NCBI RefSeq assembly: GCF_024919275.1
Contig: NZ_JANWGH010000001.1
Coordinates: 620,001-684,000, forward strand
Direction of reading: 5' to 3'
Origin: Algoriphagus limi
Lineage (GTDB): Bacteria > Bacteroidota > Bacteroidia > Cytophagales > Cyclobacteriaceae
DNA: 64,000 nt
In this document: one piece after another, positions 43,562-52,960 of the stretch
How positions within the stretch are numbered: position 1 is the first letter of the stretch
Layout of the letters: the number at the start of each line of letters is the position of its first letter
Translations under genes and position numbers: made by a program
Notes under the pieces: model-generated
Seen by the model: the letters and a program-made list of their open reading frames with translations, nothing else
Databases searched by the model: none
What the model was told of the DNA's origin: nothing

Positions 43562-44917
43562 ATGATAAAGCGATACTTTTTGCTTTTGGCAGCTGCCCTC
43601 ATTTCTTTGAACCTTTGCTATGCTCAAGAGCCAGTGGTTTTGCCCTTAAAATCTCAAGCTGAATTGATTGATAGCTGGCTGGATGAACGAATTGAAAACG
43701 TTCTGCCTGATTTGATGACAGAAACGGGGATCGATATGTGGGTAGTAATTTCCCGTGAATACAATGAAGATCCTGTCATACGAACTCTTTTGCCAGCTAC
43801 CTGGATGGCAGCCCGGAGAAGGACGATTTTAGTCATGTATCAACCACAGCCAAATGCTGAAGTAGAAACCTTTGCGATTGCACGTTATGATGTAGGAAAG
43901 GCCTTCAAAAGAGCTTGGGATCCGGAGTCACAACCAGATCAATGGGAAGCTTTGATGGAGCTTATTTCAGCAAAAAATCCAAAAAAAATTGGATTGAACA
44001 TAGCGAAAGATTATGGTCATGCAGATGGTTTGACACATACTGAATATCAGTCTTTTATGGAATATCTTCCAAATCAGATGACAGACCGAGTGGTTTCAGC
44101 ACAAACTCTTGCTGTTCGGTGGTTAGAAACTCGAACACCTTCCGAAATGGCCACTTATAGACATATTCAGGAATTAGCGCATTACATTATTCAGGAAGGA
44201 CTTTCAGAACGGGTTATTACCCCGGGAAAAACCACCACAGAAGATGTTGTATGGTGGTATAGAGATAAAATTAAATCCATGAAATTAGATACTTGGTTTC
44301 ATCCAACGGTAGATATTCAGCGTCCTGATCCTAGTTCTAATGAAGCTTCTCGATCCTTTTCGTCAAGGCCTTCAGAAATGACCATTATGCCTGGTGATTT
44401 GCTTCATATTGATTTTGGAATTACCTATTTGAGGCTAAATACCGATACGCAGGAATTAGCATATGTATTAAAAGCTGGTGAAACTGAGGTTCCAGATTAT
44501 TTGCAAAAAGCTTTTGAAGTTGGGAATAGGTTGCAGGATATTTTGACTGAGAATTATGTCACTGGAAGAACTGGAAATGAAATTCTTCGAGCAGCTCGAA
44601 CCCAAATGGAGAAGGAGGGAATTAGAGGAAGTATTTATACCCATCCATTAGGATTTTATGGACACTCTGCTGGACCTACCATTGGTATGTGGGATAATCA
44701 AGGGGATACCCCAGGAGCTGGGGACCATAAGCTTTTTCCTAATACTGGCTATGCTATCGAACTCAATGCAGTGGTATATGTGGAAGAATGGAAAAAGGAC
44801 GTTCGAATTATGTTGGAAGAAGGGGCGTTTTTCGATGGAGAAAAAGTCACTTATTATAATGGTAGACAAAAGAAAATTTTGGCTATTCCTAGATCTTCTA
44901 ATTATCTGGGAAATTGA
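43562..44917 (+). CDS. Exported M24-family peptidase (Xaa-Pro aminopeptidase-like)
   Basis: 451 residues with a signal peptide (FLLLAAALISLNLCYA, cut before QEP). Creatinase-type N-terminal domain, then the M24 pita-bread fold: Asp in LLHIDFGITY, second Asp in NTDTQ, His in HPLGFYGHSAGP, Glu in AIELNAVVYVEE and Glu in EEGAFFDGE give the two-metal site. Periplasmic dipeptide or proline-peptide turnover is likely. Confidence 0.9.
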   Translation: MIKRYFLLLAAALISLNLCYAQEPVVLPLKSQAELIDSWLDERIENVLPDLMTETGIDMWVVISREYNEDPVIRTLLPATWMAARRRTILVMYQPQPNAEVETFAIARYDVGKAFKRAWDPESQPDQWEALMELISAKNPKKIGLNIAKDYGHADGLTHTEYQSFMEYLPNQMTDRVVSAQTLAVRWLETRTPSEMATYRHIQELAHYIIQEGLSERVITPGKTTTEDVVWWYRDKIKSMKLDTWFHPTVDIQRPDPSSNEASRSFSSRPSEMTIMPGDLLHIDFGITYLRLNTDTQELAYVLKAGETEVPDYLQKAFEVGNRLQDILTENYVTGRTGNEILRAARTQMEKEGIRGSIYTHPLGFYGHSAGPTIGMWDNQGDTPGAGDHKLFPNTGYAIELNAVVYVEEWKKDVRIMLEEGAFFDGEKVTYYNGRQKKILAIPRSSNYLGN

Positions 44918-44918
44918 G

Positions 44919-44944
44919 AAAAGAGGCGAAAGCCTCTTTTTTAT
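44919..44944. terminator. Bidirectional terminator between M24 and MFS genes
   Basis: Stem AAGAGGC/GCCTCTT with GAAA tetraloop and A/T runs on both sides. Confidence 0.88.
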
Positions 44945-46122
44945 TTCTCTGATTTATACTTTGATGCCTTAGTAAACAAAAGCATCAATAAGGCTAGTCC
45001 AGCCATGGATGCACAGAATATAAATACCCAAGGAAAATTACTAGTGTTGTTTCCATAGATAAGCCCAGAAAAAATCGCTCCTAAACCGATGCCAGCTTCC
45101 AAAAAGATATACATGGTTGCCAATGCTCTTCCTCGATAAGCATCCAAAGAAAGATCTATTACCCAGGCTGCAGTAGTAGGGCTATTCATTCCTACAGCCG
45201 AACCAAATAAAATACCAGCAACAAATAGCATCCATTTGCTATCTGCCATGGCAATAGTAAGCATTGCTAGGATTATCATGGTAGAAGCCATCCTTAAAAC
45301 AGGTACTCGTCCATAACGATCTGACGCTCTTCCAGCTACCAGTCTAATGCCTAGTGAGGAAAGGGTAAATATTGCAAAGAATAGGCCTTTATTTTCTATG
45401 CCTAAATGCTCACTGAAATCAGGAATAATTGTCAAAACTGCTCCAAAGGAGAAGACTGAGAAAAATAAGATGAGTGAAGGTAAAAGAACTCGTTTTTCAA
45501 TGATTTCATCTTTTTTGAGTCGGAAATGCCTAAAGCTAAATCGCTCGGGGTCTGAGATAGTTTCTTTTAAACGAACCAAAATCAAAATGGAAAATATAGC
45601 CGTAAAAGCCGACGCATAGAAAAGGTATTCTATTGGCCAGAATGTTGCAATCCAACCTCCAATCGCTGGACCTGCAGCCATTCCTAGCGAACCAAATAAA
45701 GACTGAATCCCCATGGCCTCTCCTCGGCTGTAAAAAGGCACAATATCAGCCACATAGGCAGAAGTCCCAGTTGGAGTAAAACCGGTGGAGAATCCATGGA
45801 TAAATCGCAAAAACAAGAATCCTCCAACAAAACTTAAAATGGGATATAAAAGGCCGGAAATAAAGCAGACCGTTGCTCCAAAAATCATTACAGGTATTCT
45901 ACCGATTTTATCTGCTAATTTTCCCGAAAATGGCCTAGATAATCCAGCAGACAAAGTGAAAAGTGAAATTATCAACCCTTTATAATCTTCTCCTCCTAGG
46001 GATGACAAATAGGAGGGGAGCTCTGGAATGATCATATTGAAGGAAGAAAAAAACAAGAAAGAGCTCAGGCAGAGCAAGAAAAAATCCAGCGTGAAAAAAC
46101 TTGGTAAAAAGGACTTTTTCAT
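44941..46122 (-). CDS. MFS transporter
   Basis: 393 residues from ATG 46122; the in-frame ATG at 46159-46161 lies in the prfB terminator hairpin and is rejected. Twelve membrane segments; the loop 2-3 motif GKLADKIGRIPVM and the matching loop 8-9 GRASDRYGRVPVL are classic MFS-type. Substrate unknown; drug/proton antiporters look similar. Confidence 0.9.
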   Translation of the reverse strand: MKKSFLPSFFTLDFFLLCLSSFLFFSSFNMIIPELPSYLSSLGGEDYKGLIISLFTLSAGLSRPFSGKLADKIGRIPVMIFGATVCFISGLLYPILSFVGGFLFLRFIHGFSTGFTPTGTSAYVADIVPFYSRGEAMGIQSLFGSLGMAAGPAIGGWIATFWPIEYLFYASAFTAIFSILILVRLKETISDPERFSFRHFRLKKDEIIEKRVLLPSLILFFSVFSFGAVLTIIPDFSEHLGIENKGLFFAIFTLSSLGIRLVAGRASDRYGRVPVLRMASTMIILAMLTIAMADSKWMLFVAGILFGSAVGMNSPTTAAWVIDLSLDAYRGRALATMYIFLEAGIGLGAIFSGLIYGNNTSNFPWVFIFCASMAGLALLMLLFTKASKYKSEK

Positions 46123-46135
46123 AGGTTGAGTTAAG

Positions 46136-46159
46136 AAAAAAGGCCGGAGAATTCCGGCC
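46136..46159 (-). terminator. Rho-independent terminator of prfB
   Basis: Minus strand: stem GGCCGGA/TCCGGCC, four-base loop, then six Ts, five bases after the prfB stop. Confidence 0.9.
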
Positions 46160-46163
46160 ATTG

Positions 46164-47265
46164 TTATTCCTTGTTTGCTTCTTCTTCGCTTTGCGCCAAT
46201 AAGTAAGCCTTCATGAATTCATTTAAGCCCCCATCAAGCACATATTGGGTATCCGAAGTTTCATAGCCTGTTCTGTTGTCTTTCACCAATTTGTATGGGT
46301 GAAGGACATAGTTTCGGATTTGTGATCCAAAGTCAACCCGAAGCTTAGATGCCTCAATTTTAGCTATCTCAGCATTTCGCTTTTCCAGCTCCATTTGATA
46401 CAAGCGGGATTTTAACATTTGCATCGCCTTTTCCCGGTTAGCTAACTGAGATCGCTCAACCTGACAAACGACGACAATCCCAGTTGGCTTGTGAGTCAAT
46501 TGAACTTTGGTTTCAACCTTATTCACATTTTGACCACCTGCACCTCCAGAACGAGAAGTTTGCATCTCTACATCTGCTGGATTTACCTCAATTTCGATGC
46601 TATCATCCACTTCTGGATAAGCATAAACTGAAGCAAAAGACGTATGTCGACGACCTCCTGAATCAAATGGAGAAATTCGCACCAATCGGTGAACACCAGA
46701 TTCAGATTTCAAAAAGCCATATGCTAATGGGCCTTCGAATTCCAAAGTAGCGGATTTGATTCCGGCAACTTCTCCAGGCTGTACATCCACTTCCCGAACT
46801 TTATAACCATTCTTCTCACCCCACATGATGTACATTCGCATCAGGATAGAAGCCCAATCGTTACTTTCGGTACCTCCAGCACCTGGATTGATTTCCAATA
46901 CAGCATTGAGTTGATCCTCTTCTGAGGAAAGCATCTTTTTGAGCTCAAGGTCTTCTACGGCCTTTTTTGCTTTCTCAAATTCTGCTTTGATTTCTTCTTC
47001 ACCTACCTCATCAGTGGTATAAAATTCATACAATACCTCCAAATCCTGTATTATCTGCTCCAATTCCTCAAAGGAAGTGGTCCAGCCTTTTCTTACTTGG
47101 ATTTGTTTCATTGTTTTTTCCGCCTCTTCCGGATTATTCCAAAAGTCTGGTTGAGAGGAGACGGCTTCTAGATCTTGGATTTCTGCTTTCTTCCGATCGT
47201 AGTCAAAGATACCTCCTTAAAGCCGAGGTGCGAGCTTTCAAGTCTTTCAGTTGTTCCGAAGTCAT
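46164..47265 (-). CDS. prfB: Peptide chain release factor 2 with programmed +1 frameshift
   Basis: Releases peptides at UGA/UAA. It begins at ATG 47265 and reads 20 codons to the slip site CTT TGA C (47202-47208), preceded by an AGGAGG (minus strand, about 47212-47217) that pushes the ribosome forward. After the +1 slip the frame continues with Asp-Tyr-Asp to 46164, giving about 366 residues, the normal RF2 length. The SPF anticodon-like tripeptide and the GGQ motif ([15 protein letters not shown]) are present. Without the frameshift only a 315-residue fragment starting at 47111 would be called. Confidence 0.97.
47202..47217 (-). promoter_or_regulatory. prfB recoding site (AGGAGG-TAT-CTT-TGA-C)
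   Basis: Internal Shine-Dalgarno-like AGGAGG three bases before the CTT slip codon and in-frame TGA. When RF2 is scarce, ribosomes pause at TGA and shift +1, an autoregulatory loop known from E. coli and most bacteria. Confidence 0.95.
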
Positions 47266-47330
47266 GTTTTCCTTAAAATTTCAAGCTGCAAAAGTCTCAA
47301 AAATTTCGGCATTTGGCAAGAAGAATACTT

Positions 47331-47837
47331 TTAATCCATCCGCATTTGAATGATTTGAAGCTTATTTCTTCCCTGATTTTTAAAAGTTTTATAGCGAACG
47401 GGTAGAAGGGCTATACCTGTGCCAACCAAAACACCTCCAATTATTCCTACTTCCCGATCAATGGTTAATTCGCCTTGTTGGTAGATCGAATTGATTGCAT
47501 CCACACTGAGTAGCATAAGCCCTGATCCCAAGGTTAAAAAGTTTAAGGCTCGAAGCCTCCCATTTCTTTTGTCTTTGTTTTGAATATCTATTTCCAAGAT
47601 ATCATTTGGAGAAATTATGTTTTCGGAAAGATAGATGTATTCTGAGCTGAACTCTTTGATAACATCGGTTACAAAATAGCCCAATTTGGCGCTTTTGTAG
47701 GTGATTTGCTCCCCAGGATAAAACCGAATCTGAGATTTTGTGTTGGTCCCACGTTTCAATAATAGAAAATCAGAGGATTGAGCAAATCCTGAAGTAAGGC
47801 CAAAAAAACATAGAAAAATCAACAGAATTTTTTTCAT
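47331..47837 (-). CDS. Hypothetical secreted/membrane protein
   Basis: 168 residues, not recognised. Signal peptide (LLIFLCFFGLTSGFA, cut before QSS), a beta-rich region (GEQITYKSAKLGYFVTD), and two hydrophobic stretches (ALNFLTLGSGLMLLSVDAI; VGIIGGVLVGTGIALLPV) near the end. Stand-alone, between prfB and the pfkA terminator. Confidence 0.7.
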   Translation of the reverse strand: MKKILLIFLCFFGLTSGFAQSSDFLLLKRGTNTKSQIRFYPGEQITYKSAKLGYFVTDVIKEFSSEYIYLSENIISPNDILEIDIQNKDKRNGRLRALNFLTLGSGLMLLSVDAINSIYQQGELTIDREVGIIGGVLVGTGIALLPVRYKTFKNQGRNKLQIIQMRMD

Positions 47838-47935
47838 CCTCTAAGTCTAAAATATCCTTTATAAACAGATACTAGTTTAGGGATTTTATTTTGAATTTGG
47901 GATAATTAGAATAAATAGGTTTAAGGATAAACAAT

Positions 47936-47963
47936 AAAAAAGGCTGTCTAAAATGACAGCCTT
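47936..47963 (-). terminator. Rho-independent terminator of pfkA
   Basis: Minus strand: stem AAGGCTGTC/GACAGCCTT, six-base loop, then a T run; seven bases beyond the pfkA stop. Confidence 0.9.
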
Positions 47964-47970
47964 CAAATTT

Positions 47971-48957
47971 TTAGGTAGAAAGGATCTTTGCAACCCTGAA
48001 ATCATCTTCATCTACGGTTTTATCATCCACAATTGCTTTTTTGATTGGGGTATAAACAACCTTGTGGTTTATTAAACCAGCCATGACATCGTATTTTCCA
48101 TGAAGAAGACCTTCCACTGCCGCAACTCCCAATTTGGAAGCTAAGAGCCTATCAAATGAAGAAGGTGCTCCTCCTCGCTGCAAATGGCCCAAGATGGTCA
48201 CCTTGATATCATAATAGGGGAGAAGTTTTTTTACTTTGGAAGCTATCTCTGCAGCTCCTCCACTTTTTCCACCTTCGGCAACGATCACAATGTTGGAGGT
48301 TTTCTTTGCCTTGGTTCGGACTTTTAGTTTTTCCACCAAATCTTCAATTGGCATCTTCTTTTCAGGAATCAAAATAGCCGCAGCGGCAGAACCAATGCCA
48401 GCATTAATCGCAATAAATCCAGCATCACGACCCATTACTTCCACAAAGAATAATCGGTCATGAGAAGTGGCAGTATCTCTGATTTTATCGATTGCCTGAA
48501 TAGCTGTATTACATGCTGTATCAAATCCAATCGTAGAATCAGTTCCGGATAGGTCATTGTCGATTGTTCCAGGCAAGCCTACTGCAGGAATTCCAAATTC
48601 TTTATAGAAAAGGTGAGCACCAGTAAGGGAACCGTCTCCTCCAATGACCACCAAGGCATCAATTCCATGTGCTTTGAGGTTTTCATAAGCTTTTTGACGA
48701 CCCTCCGGCGTTCTGAATTCCTCGCTTCTAGCTGATTTTAGGAAAGTTCCGCCCCGTTCTAGTACGTGAGCGATGTTCTTGGAATCTAGTTTTTTGATTT
48801 CATTATGGATCATTCCTTCGTATCCTCGGTAGATCCCAAACATTTCAATATTGTAATAAAATCCGGTTCGTACAGCAGCTCGAATTGCCGCGTTCATACC
48901 GGGGGAGTCTCCACCTGAAGTCAAGACTCCGATTCGTTTGATTACTTTAGGTTCCAT
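47971..48957 (-). CDS. pfkA: ATP-dependent 6-phosphofructokinase
   Basis: Commits fructose-6-phosphate to glycolysis. 328 residues; LTSGGDSPGMNAAIRA at the N terminus, the GGDGSLTGA motif with Gly (ATP type rather than pyrophosphate type), PGTIDNDLSGTD near 130 and the MGRDAGF motif near 175. Its ATG overlaps the mgsA stop by one base (TAATG). Confidence 0.96.
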   Translation of the reverse strand: MEPKVIKRIGVLTSGGDSPGMNAAIRAAVRTGFYYNIEMFGIYRGYEGMIHNEIKKLDSKNIAHVLERGGTFLKSARSEEFRTPEGRQKAYENLKAHGIDALVVIGGDGSLTGAHLFYKEFGIPAVGLPGTIDNDLSGTDSTIGFDTACNTAIQAIDKIRDTATSHDRLFFVEVMGRDAGFIAINAGIGSAAAAILIPEKKMPIEDLVEKLKVRTKAKKTSNIVIVAEGGKSGGAAEIASKVKKLLPYYDIKVTILGHLQRGGAPSSFDRLLASKLGVAAVEGLLHGKYDVMAGLINHKVVYTPIKKAIVDDKTVDEDDFRVAKILST

Positions 48958-49328
48958 TAGGCTTGTGTTAAGGCTTTAAACATGAGTTCGGCTGATGCTG
49001 GGTTTGTTGCCAAAGGAATATTGTGCACGTCACAAATTCGCATGAGCATTTGTACATCAGGTTCATGGGGATGTTTATCCAACGGGTCTCTGAAAAATAT
49101 CACCATATCCAATTCTTTTTGAGCAGCCATAGCGGCTATCTGCGCATCCCCTCCAATTGGTCCTGAAAGGAGCTTTTTTACTTTGAAGCCTGCTTTTTCG
49201 ATATGTGAACCGGTTGTTCCGGTAGCAACCAATTCGATATCATCCTTATGAAGGCGGTCTTTGAAACCGCTTAAAAAATGGACCATATCGGCTTTTTTGC
49301 CATCATGAGCAATGAGAGCAATTTTCAT
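48957..49328 (-). CDS. mgsA: Methylglyoxal synthase
   Basis: Converts dihydroxyacetone phosphate to methylglyoxal, a bypass of lower glycolysis under phosphate stress. 123 residues: [44 protein letters not shown] and [16 protein letters not shown] hold the catalytic aspartates. Upstream of and overlapping pfkA in one operon. Confidence 0.96.
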   Translation of the reverse strand: MKIALIAHDGKKADMVHFLSGFKDRLHKDDIELVATGTTGSHIEKAGFKVKKLLSGPIGGDAQIAAMAAQKELDMVIFFRDPLDKHPHEPDVQMLMRICDVHNIPLATNPASAELMFKALTQA

Positions 49329-49415
49329 AAATTAGGTTTAATAGGTACGCTCCAAAGTTAGAAAAAAATCCTATTTGCTAAGTTTTGATATGATTAAAGA
49401 AATCAGGCTGAAATT

Positions 49416-51473
49416 CTATTTCAACCCGATTTCTGTTTTCTTAGAAGCTAATTTTAAAAGAAAAGCATATTCCAAAGCCAATTCTTTAAGCGCTTCAAAT
49501 CTTCCTGAAGCTCCTCCGTGACCTGCTTTCATATTCGTATGAAGTAAAATGAGGTTTTGATCAGTTTTTAGATCTCTCAATTCTGCCACCCACTTTGTTG
49601 GTTCCCAATATTGTACCTGAGAATCATGAAGCCCTGAAGTCACCAAGATATTTGGGTACTCTTGACTCTGCACTTGATCATAAGGGGAATAGGAAAGCAT
49701 ATAGTGGTAATATTCTGGATTATTGGGATTTCCCCATTCTTGATATTCTCCTGTTGTCAATGGAATACTTTCATCCAGCATTGTTGTAACTACATCAACG
49801 AATGGTACAGCAGCAATAACCCCGTCAAATAAATCAGGACGCATATTGATCACTGCTCCTATCAACAATCCTCCAGCACTTCCTCCCATCGCATACAAAC
49901 GGTCTGAAGAGGTGAATTTTTGCTCTATGAGGTGGTTTGCGCAAGAAATAAAGTCTGTGAACGTGTTTTTCTTTTTGAGAAGTTTGCCATCCTCGTACCA
50001 TTTTCTTCCCAAATCTTCTCCTCCTCTTACGTGAGCAATTGCAAAGACAAATCTACGATCCAGTAAGCTCAGGCGATTACTTGAAAAGTATGCATCCGAG
50101 CTGAAACCATATGATCCATAGGCATAAAGTAACAATGGGTTTTTGCCATTAGCCTCAAAGTGTGATTTTTTGTAAACCAAAGAAATGGGCACCATAGTCT
50201 CGTCTTCAGCTTTTGCCCAAACTCTTGCAGATTCATATTCTGATGAATCATATCCCCCGATGATTTCCTGTTGCTTAAGAAGTTTCTTCTCTTTGGTAAC
50301 CATGTGGTAGTCATAGGTGGAAGCAGGAGTAATCAAGGAATTGAAGCCAAATCGAAGGTATTCGGTTTCAAATTCCGGATTATGCCCAATCCAAGCCGTG
50401 TAGGTTTCTTCTCCAAAATCCAAAGAATGCCCAGGGCTACCATCCCATGGTTGGATCATTAGTTGAGTGAGTCCATTGTTTCGTTCTTGAGATACAAAGA
50501 AACCAGCAAATAGATCAAAATCTTCAATAAGGACATCTTCTCTGTGAGGTATGAAATCCTCCCAATTTTCCAATGTGGGATTCTCAATTGGGGCTTTTAC
50601 AACTTTAAAATTTTGAGCCTGATGATTGGTTCTGATCCAAAAGTGATCTCCATAATGGTCTGCAGCATATTCCAAATGGGGGATTCTTTTCTGAAGAATT
50701 TTCCATTCTTGATTGGGGTTTTTTGCATCCACAAATCGAATTTCAGACGAAATGGTGCTTTCTGAATGAATAAAAAGGAAAGCCTCAGATTTGGTTTTGT
50801 GAATATGACAAGAGAATTCCTCATCATCTTCCTGAAAAATCAATTGATCTTTTTCAGGGTTTGAATGAATTGTGTGTTGGTATATCTGATAGGATCTGAG
50901 TGTTTTTTCATCTTGCCGACTGTAAAAAAGATGCCTGTCATCCGCGGCCCAAGTTAGATTTCCTGTTGTATTGGGAATGGAATATGAGAGTGTTTCACCT
51001 GTATTAAGATTTTTGAAAAATACAGTATAAATCCGCCTTCCTACTTCATCTACTGCAAAAGCTAGATATTCTTGATTATGGCTTACAGCCATACCAATGA
51101 CCTGACAATAGGATTTGCCTTCAGCTATTTTATTGACATCAAGTAAAATTTCCTCTTCTCCATCAAGGCTACCTTTTTTGCGGCAATAAATAGGGTATTC
51201 TCCACCTTTTCGATAGCATACATACCAATAATATCCCTTTTTGAAGTAAGGAACACTTTGGTCATCCTCCTTGATCCTGGATTTCATTTCTTGGAAAAGT
51301 AATTCCTGAAATTCCTCCGAATCTTTCATCTGTTCTTTCAAATAGGCATTCTCAGCTTCGAGATATTGAATGACTTCAGGATTTTCCCGGTCCCGCATCC
51401 AATAATAGGGGTCAACTCGTTTATGTCCGTGTTTTTCTAAAACTTCAGGGATTTTCTTCGCTTCAGGCTTCAT
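49416..51473 (-). CDS. S9 prolyl oligopeptidase family, oligopeptidase B-like
   Basis: 685 residues, no signal peptide. N-terminal beta-propeller (70-400) and alpha/beta-hydrolase domain with nucleophile Ser in GGSAGGLLIGAVIN, Asp in GLHDSQVQYWEP and His in KAGHGGASGRFE, as in PtrB. Cleaves short peptides, usually after Lys/Arg. In oligopeptidase B the HGG/ASGR end is typical. The intergenic stretch 51474-51672 shows no clear promoter. Confidence 0.92.
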   Translation of the reverse strand: MKPEAKKIPEVLEKHGHKRVDPYYWMRDRENPEVIQYLEAENAYLKEQMKDSEEFQELLFQEMKSRIKEDDQSVPYFKKGYYWYVCYRKGGEYPIYCRKKGSLDGEEEILLDVNKIAEGKSYCQVIGMAVSHNQEYLAFAVDEVGRRIYTVFFKNLNTGETLSYSIPNTTGNLTWAADDRHLFYSRQDEKTLRSYQIYQHTIHSNPEKDQLIFQEDDEEFSCHIHKTKSEAFLFIHSESTISSEIRFVDAKNPNQEWKILQKRIPHLEYAADHYGDHFWIRTNHQAQNFKVVKAPIENPTLENWEDFIPHREDVLIEDFDLFAGFFVSQERNNGLTQLMIQPWDGSPGHSLDFGEETYTAWIGHNPEFETEYLRFGFNSLITPASTYDYHMVTKEKKLLKQQEIIGGYDSSEYESARVWAKAEDETMVPISLVYKKSHFEANGKNPLLLYAYGSYGFSSDAYFSSNRLSLLDRRFVFAIAHVRGGEDLGRKWYEDGKLLKKKNTFTDFISCANHLIEQKFTSSDRLYAMGGSAGGLLIGAVINMRPDLFDGVIAAVPFVDVVTTMLDESIPLTTGEYQEWGNPNNPEYYHYMLSYSPYDQVQSQEYPNILVTSGLHDSQVQYWEPTKWVAELRDLKTDQNLILLHTNMKAGHGGASGRFEALKELALEYAFLLKLASKKTEIGLK

Positions 51474-51672
51474 TTGTAATCATTTTTCGGATGCAATTTT
51501 AGTGAAAATCTCTCGCTCTGAAGATCGAATTTGCTTTTGGAAATTGAGACGAGTCTATCTTAATCGGCTTATCCTGCTCGGAAATATTGAAAAAAATGAA
51601 TTCTCAGTTGTGAAAGTTGGAAAAAATGTAAGTTCTTAATAAAATATTTTATCAACCATTAATTCAACTCGT

Positions 51673-52098
51673 ATGGGAATGCTTAAAGAGTTTAAAGAGT
51701 TTGCTGTCAGGGGTAATGTCATTGACCTGGCTGTTGGTGTAATCATTGGTGGAGCTTTTGGAAAAATTGTTTCCTCTTTTGTCAATGATGTCGTAATGCC
51801 TCCGATTGGACTTTTGGTGGGAGGGGTAGACTTTAAGGAGTTATCCTGGACACTAAAAGATGCCGAACTTGACGCAGCGGGAGAAACCATTGCAACAGCT
51901 GTGACTGTTAATTATGGTATGTTCATCCAAAATGTAGTCGATTTTATAATCGTTGCATTTGTGATTTTCTTGGCTGTGAAGGGGATTAACAAAATGAACA
52001 AGAAGGAGGAGAAAAAAGCAGAAGCTGCTCCACCGCCACCACCACCAAAATCAGAAGTATTGCTTGAAGAAATTCGAGATTTGCTGAAGAAGCAATAA
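51673..52098 (+). CDS. mscL: Large-conductance mechanosensitive channel MscL
   Basis: Opens under membrane tension to release solutes on osmotic downshock. 141 residues: the N-terminal [20 protein letters not shown], first membrane helix with [18 protein letters not shown], periplasmic loop, second helix ([19 protein letters not shown]), then a charged and PPPPPP C-terminal tail and the final helix [14 protein letters not shown]. Confidence 0.96.
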   Translation: MGMLKEFKEFAVRGNVIDLAVGVIIGGAFGKIVSSFVNDVVMPPIGLLVGGVDFKELSWTLKDAELDAAGETIATAVTVNYGMFIQNVVDFIIVAFVIFLAVKGINKMNKKEEKKAEAAPPPPPPKSEVLLEEIRDLLKKQ

Positions 52099-52103
52099 AA
52101 AAG

Positions 52104-52128
52104 AAAAGCTCCATTTGGAGCTTTTTTT
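52104..52128. terminator. Bidirectional terminator after mscL
   Basis: Stem AAAAGCTCC/GGAGCTTTT, four-base loop, T run; also terminates the convergent sigma-factor operon. Confidence 0.88.
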
Positions 52129-52567
52129 ATTGTTTTCTTTCCTGCCTTTGTCGCTGATAGAGCATCCTCGCAAAATCTCGGTTTATCCCATTTAATTTTA
52201 GGATTTGCTGATAACTGATAACCTGAGAGACTTTTTCTACAAATTTTTCCTCCTCTACAATCATTTGTTTTTGAATGGAGAATCTTTTTGAAATCACTTC
52301 CTTTGCTTGCTCATTTGTCAATTCGCTACTTTGATTTCTAGGGGTCAAATCAGCTATTTCCTTAAGATTTGCCTCACGTTTTTTATTGTATTCGTTAAAG
52401 ATCGGCCAAAATTTTTCGGCTTGTTCAGAAGACAAATCCAATCGTGTGGTAATGAAAGCTACTCGAGCAGCTTCCAACCGCTCCGAGTCAATATTTCCTC
52501 TTCGCTGGGCAAATCCCAATGAAATAATAAGGAAAAAGAATAGTAATACTAATCCAGTTTTTTTCAT
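52127..52567 (-). CDS. Periplasmic Spy/CpxP-like helical protein
   Basis: 146 residues: signal peptide (LVLLFFFLIISLGFA, cut before QRR), then an all-helical chain with DLSSEQAEKFWPIFNEY (an LTxxQ-like first helix as in CpxP/Spy) and a basic tail. Third gene of the ECF sigma operon, overlapping the preceding gene by four bases. Perhaps a periplasmic stress sensor, by position and fold. Confidence 0.75.
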   Translation of the reverse strand: MKKTGLVLLFFFLIISLGFAQRRGNIDSERLEAARVAFITTRLDLSSEQAEKFWPIFNEYNKKREANLKEIADLTPRNQSSELTNEQAKEVISKRFSIQKQMIVEEEKFVEKVSQVISYQQILKLNGINRDFARMLYQRQRQERKQ

Positions 52568-52926
52568 TGCTCGGTAGGTGTTAAGTATTCGTCATTAAAG
52601 ATTTCTTCCAGTATAGGCATTTCTTCCTCAATCAATTCATCAAGAATCATGTCAGGTTGATCGCTCATACTAAGTATGTCTTCCGCTGTCCAATAATTTG
52701 CATCGATATACAAATTAACCTCTTCATCCAGTGCAATTAATTCGTTGCTTTGTGTTGTAGGGTAGAAGAAATAAACTCCAACCGAAAGAAATGCAATGAA
52801 AATAGCTGCCCATCTCACCCATGTCCAATCATGTTGAGGGTGGACTTTGTTGAGAATTTGGTCAGGAAGTGTATCAAAATACCCTTCCGGAGCATTTATT
52901 TCTGAGAATTTGGGTAACTTTTCCAT
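52564..52926 (-). CDS. Putative anti-sigma factor, single membrane segment
   Basis: 120 residues: a short cytoplasmic part (INAPEGYFDTLPDQILNKV), one membrane segment (WAAIFIAFLSVGVYFFYP, about 39-56) and a very acidic outer part (LDELIEEEMPILEEIF). No zinc HCC motif. Anti-sigma role is inferred from size, topology and position directly after the ECF gene. Confidence 0.65.
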   Translation of the reverse strand: MEKLPKFSEINAPEGYFDTLPDQILNKVHPQHDWTWVRWAAIFIAFLSVGVYFFYPTTQSNELIALDEEVNLYIDANYWTAEDILSMSDQPDMILDELIEEEMPILEEIFNDEYLTPTEQ

Positions 52927-52960
52927 TTCGCTTTGTTAGACTTTAATTCCTTTAAATGGT

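Noticed and set aside
46123..46161. Longer MFS N terminus from ATG 46161
   Set aside because: This ATG lies in the prfB terminator hairpin; the MFS N terminus is well served by ATG 46122.
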